From: Brucella pseudogrignonensis | GTDB lineage: Bacteria > Pseudomonadota > Alphaproteobacteria > Rhizobiales > Rhizobiaceae | Length of the DNA: 64,000 nt | NCBI RefSeq assembly: GCF_032190615.1 | Contig: NZ_JAVLAT010000003.1 | Span: 124,001-188,000, forward strand | Reading direction: 5' to 3' | Shown: in pieces, positions 62,417 through 64,000 of the stretch | Layout of the letters: the number at the start of each line of letters is the position of its first letter | Position numbering within the stretch: position 1 is the first letter of the stretch | Program-made: the position numbers and the translations under genes | Notes under the pieces: generated by a model | The model's input: the letters and a program-made list of their open reading frames with translations, nothing else | What the model was told of the DNA's origin: nothing | Databases searched by the model: none

Positions 62417-62447
62417 TTTGTCGAATCTTCTTCTTTCGACAAATTAT
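62413..62447 (+). terminator. AT-rich hairpin at the cellulose operon end
   Basis: ATAATTTGTCGA (62413-62424) and TCGACAAATTAT (62436-62447) are 12-bp inverted arms around an 11-base loop, covering the stop codon of the TPR gene. There is no clear T run after it, so terminator activity is uncertain. Confidence 0.45.
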
Positions 62448-62588
62448 AACTTTGTTAATAAGTGTAAACGAATTGCTAATATTGCAGTAATTGGTTAGCT
62501 ATTAACCATGTTGAGCACTATTCGAATAGGCAGGTGATTCATAGTCCGCTCAACTTGAGATTGAAGTTGTTTTTTTGGATTGTGTTTG

Positions 62589-64000
62589 ATGGCGGCGGAA
62601 AAACGAAAGCGATTAAATTCGGCATGTGCTAAGAGCTTAATCCTTAGCTTTTTCTGTTTTAATTCAATTGCACTCCATACTAATGCCGCTTCCTCCGCAG
62701 AGCCGTTTCAGCTGCTGGAAACCGACAATATTCCTCTTTCTCCCGTCGATGAACCAGGGATTAAGGGGTTTCAAATGCTCTCGAGCGATGTTCAAAACGG
62801 CCGTGATCTCGTATTTAAAAATGGGGAAACAGCAGGTCAGCTCGAAATTACAAATAATGTTGCTGATAGGACGACATTTCTCGACCAAAGTTCTGGCGGC
62901 GAGGCTACTATTATCAATAATTCTGGAGGCGAAACGTGGTTTTCGGACCAGTCCACGGCTTCAAACGCATTTATTACTGTGAACACGGATGCAAAATTAT
63001 CGTTTGACCAACAGAGTTCCGCGGCAGATTCCCGAATAACCAATAATGAGGCGGGGCTGGTTACGTTTTCCGATGAGACCTCAGCCGGTGATTCTGTAAT
63101 AACGAACAATGGAACAGTTAGTTTTAATGGCAGTTCGTCTGCAGACAATTCTCTGATTACCAATAACTCTTCTGGTGATATGGCGTTTCGCGATAACGCA
63201 GATGCGGGGCGTCGCAACATAACAAATAATGGCCAGATTGATTTTTATGACCAGAGCTCTGCTGGTCAGGGTCTTATTGTCAATAACGAGTCTGGCAATA
63301 TAAATTTCTATGGGTCGTCTACAACGAATTCATCCGATCTCAACAATAGTGGTTCACTTGTTCTCAGCGATCATTCGTCAGCAAGCCAATCCTCTATTGT
63401 GAACAATGAGACGGGGACTATTCGCTTAGATGGCAGTGCAACAGCCGGCAGCGCGAATATAAACAATAGTGGCACAATCGCATTTAGCGATGAGAGCAGC
63501 GCTGGTAGTGCACGTCTGTTTAATAACGAGAAATCTTCCATAAGTTTCGATAACAAATCAAACGCTGGAAGCAGTTTTATCATTAATGCTGGCGACCTTG
63601 CGTTTTCGGGCACATCATCAGCGGGGAGTTCCTCGATCCTTATAAGTGGAGGCGGAACAGCGCGCTTTATTGGCCAGTCCACAGGCGGAACCTCAGACAT
63701 TCACATTGATCAAAATGGGGCTTTGGATGTTTCCCAGCTTGATAATCAGCAACTATCTATCGACTCTCTCGTCAGTGCAGGTAATGTCAATTTAGGGAGA
63801 ACTACGCTAACAGCAGATCAAAAGATCGCACTCAATGATACGTCGCATATTAGTCTCGTTCTCGGTTATGGACGATTGATCGCTGAAGACTTGGAACTCC
63901 AAGGTGGCACTCTCGACTTAAAACGTGCCGATGATTTGCTTTATGAAATTAACAAGACATACGGCATCTTTTACGCTCCGACATATAGCGGGTCCGCGTT
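62589..64000 (+). CDS. classical (type Va) autotransporter adhesin, 5-prime part
   Basis: An open frame runs to the window end (about 470 codons). It begins with an extended signal peptide (KRKRLNSACAKSLILSFFCF, then HTNAASSAEP). The passenger from about residue 95 to 378 consists of beta-helix-type repeats (listed separately), followed by a more usual passenger segment (QLSIDSLVSAGNVNLGRTTL, GTLDLKRADDLLYEI). The C-terminal barrel lies outside. It resembles large Brucella/Bradyrhizobium autotransporters. It follows the cellulose operon by 172 bp with its own leader. Confidence 0.82.
   Translation, partial: MAAEKRKRLNSACAKSLILSFFCFNSIALHTNAASSAEPFQLLETDNIPLSPVDEPGIKGFQMLSSDVQNGRDLVFKNGETAGQLEITNNVADRTTFLDQSSGGEATIINNSGGETWFSDQSTASNAFITVNTDAKLSFDQQSSAADSRITNNEAGLVTFSDETSAGDSVITNNGTVSFNGSSSADNSLITNNSSGDMAFRDNADAGRRNITNNGQIDFYDQSSAGQGLIVNNESGNINFYGSSTTNSSDLNNSGSLVLSDHSSASQSSIVNNETGTIRLDGSATAGSANINNSGTIAFSDESSAGSARLFNNEKSSISFDNKSNAGSSFIINAGDLAFSGTSSAGSSSILISGGGTARFIGQSTGGTSDIHIDQNGALDVSQLDNQQLSIDSLVSAGNVNLGRTTLTADQKIALNDTSHISLVLGYGRLIAEDLELQGGTLDLKRADDLLYEINKTYGIFYAPTYSGSA
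62871..63722 (+). repeat. about 14 protein repeats of alternating 21 and 19 residues
   Basis: The repeat pattern is hydrophobic-x-F-x-D-x-S-S-A-G-x-x-x-I-x-N-N-x-(xx)-G. By eye the unit lengths are 21, 21, 21, 19, 21, 19, 21, 19, 21, 19, 21, 19, 21 and 21. The shorter units drop two residues after NN. Examples of inner words are FSDETSAGDSVITNN and FYDQSSAGQGLIVNN. Each unit is one turn of a predicted beta-solenoid. DNA repeats are diverged, so these are old duplications. Confidence 0.75.

Noticed and set aside
1..64000. CRISPR arrays, tRNA or rRNA genes, phage or conjugation modules
   Set aside because: No regularly spaced repeats, clover-leaf sequences, rRNA blocks, capsid, integrase or relaxase genes were seen.

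Overview
The window looks like alphaproteobacterial DNA of the Brucella/Ochrobactrum type. This is inferred from the rhizobial-style cellulose operon with bcsN, several sugar-type ABC operons, a RutR-like regulator, and IS5 (IS427 group) and IS6 debris. Base composition is moderate, and the last 10 kb looks visibly more AT-rich than the sugar-catabolism block. I see no rRNA, tRNA, CRISPR array, phage or replication-origin signal. The gene content and IS load suggest an accessory or secondary-replicon region, but nothing proves it.

Layout. 1-2.7 kb: a YadA-like trimeric autotransporter (minus strand) cut by an IS3-family element, followed by an IS6 terminal stub and an IS5 3-prime fragment. 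2.7-6.6 kb: an ECF sigma factor and RskA-type anti-sigma factor, a secreted DUF4394 protein, and a fasciclin-domain protein with an alpha/beta hydrolase; this resembles the SigK/RskA/fasciclin modules of other bacteria. 7.2-24.4 kb: a carbohydrate or acid catabolic island. It has two LacI regulators, five plus-strand enzymes or regulators (Gfo/Idh/MocA oxidoreductase, TIM-barrel epimerase, DUF4432 epimerase-like protein, SDR, lactonase), a minus-strand ribose-type ABC importer with a split ATPase and an M24 peptidase, and a divergent operon of CaiB CoA-transferase, a solute-binding-like protein without a signal peptide, enoyl-CoA hydratase and a broken MFS transporter. Two TTAGCGCT-type LacI operators lie in the divergent promoter near 20.85-20.92 kb.

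24.4-27.5 kb is a small segment bounded by outward-facing IS6-type ends, holding three small hypothetical genes and a dead IS6 copy. 27.5-37.4 kb is a RutR-like TetR gene, divergent from an operon of a UNG-fold protein, GMC oxidoreductase, NIPSNAP protein, BMP/nucleoside-type ABC importer and amidohydrolase/deaminase. Two near-consensus RutR sites lie between them, so this looks like a nucleoside or nucleobase-derivative uptake and catabolism system. The importer ATPase carries two in-frame TGA codons. 37.4-43.9 kb holds IS6 and IS5 debris, a 1005-residue hybrid histidine kinase and a CsbD protein.

44.0-52.5 kb is a siderophore module: MocR-type regulator, TonB-dependent receptor, FecCD-type ABC importer and a sucrase/ferredoxin-like putative ferric-siderophore reductase. 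52.7-53.4 kb is a ParDE-type toxin-antitoxin pair with a 23-bp palindrome. 53.5-62.4 kb is a cellulose operon (bcsN, bcsA, bcsB, bcsZ, TPR protein) with no BcsC porin in the window. 62.6 kb to the end is the 5-prime part of a classical autotransporter with about 14 alternating 21- and 19-residue repeats.

Functional calls rest on reading motifs by eye; no database search was run.
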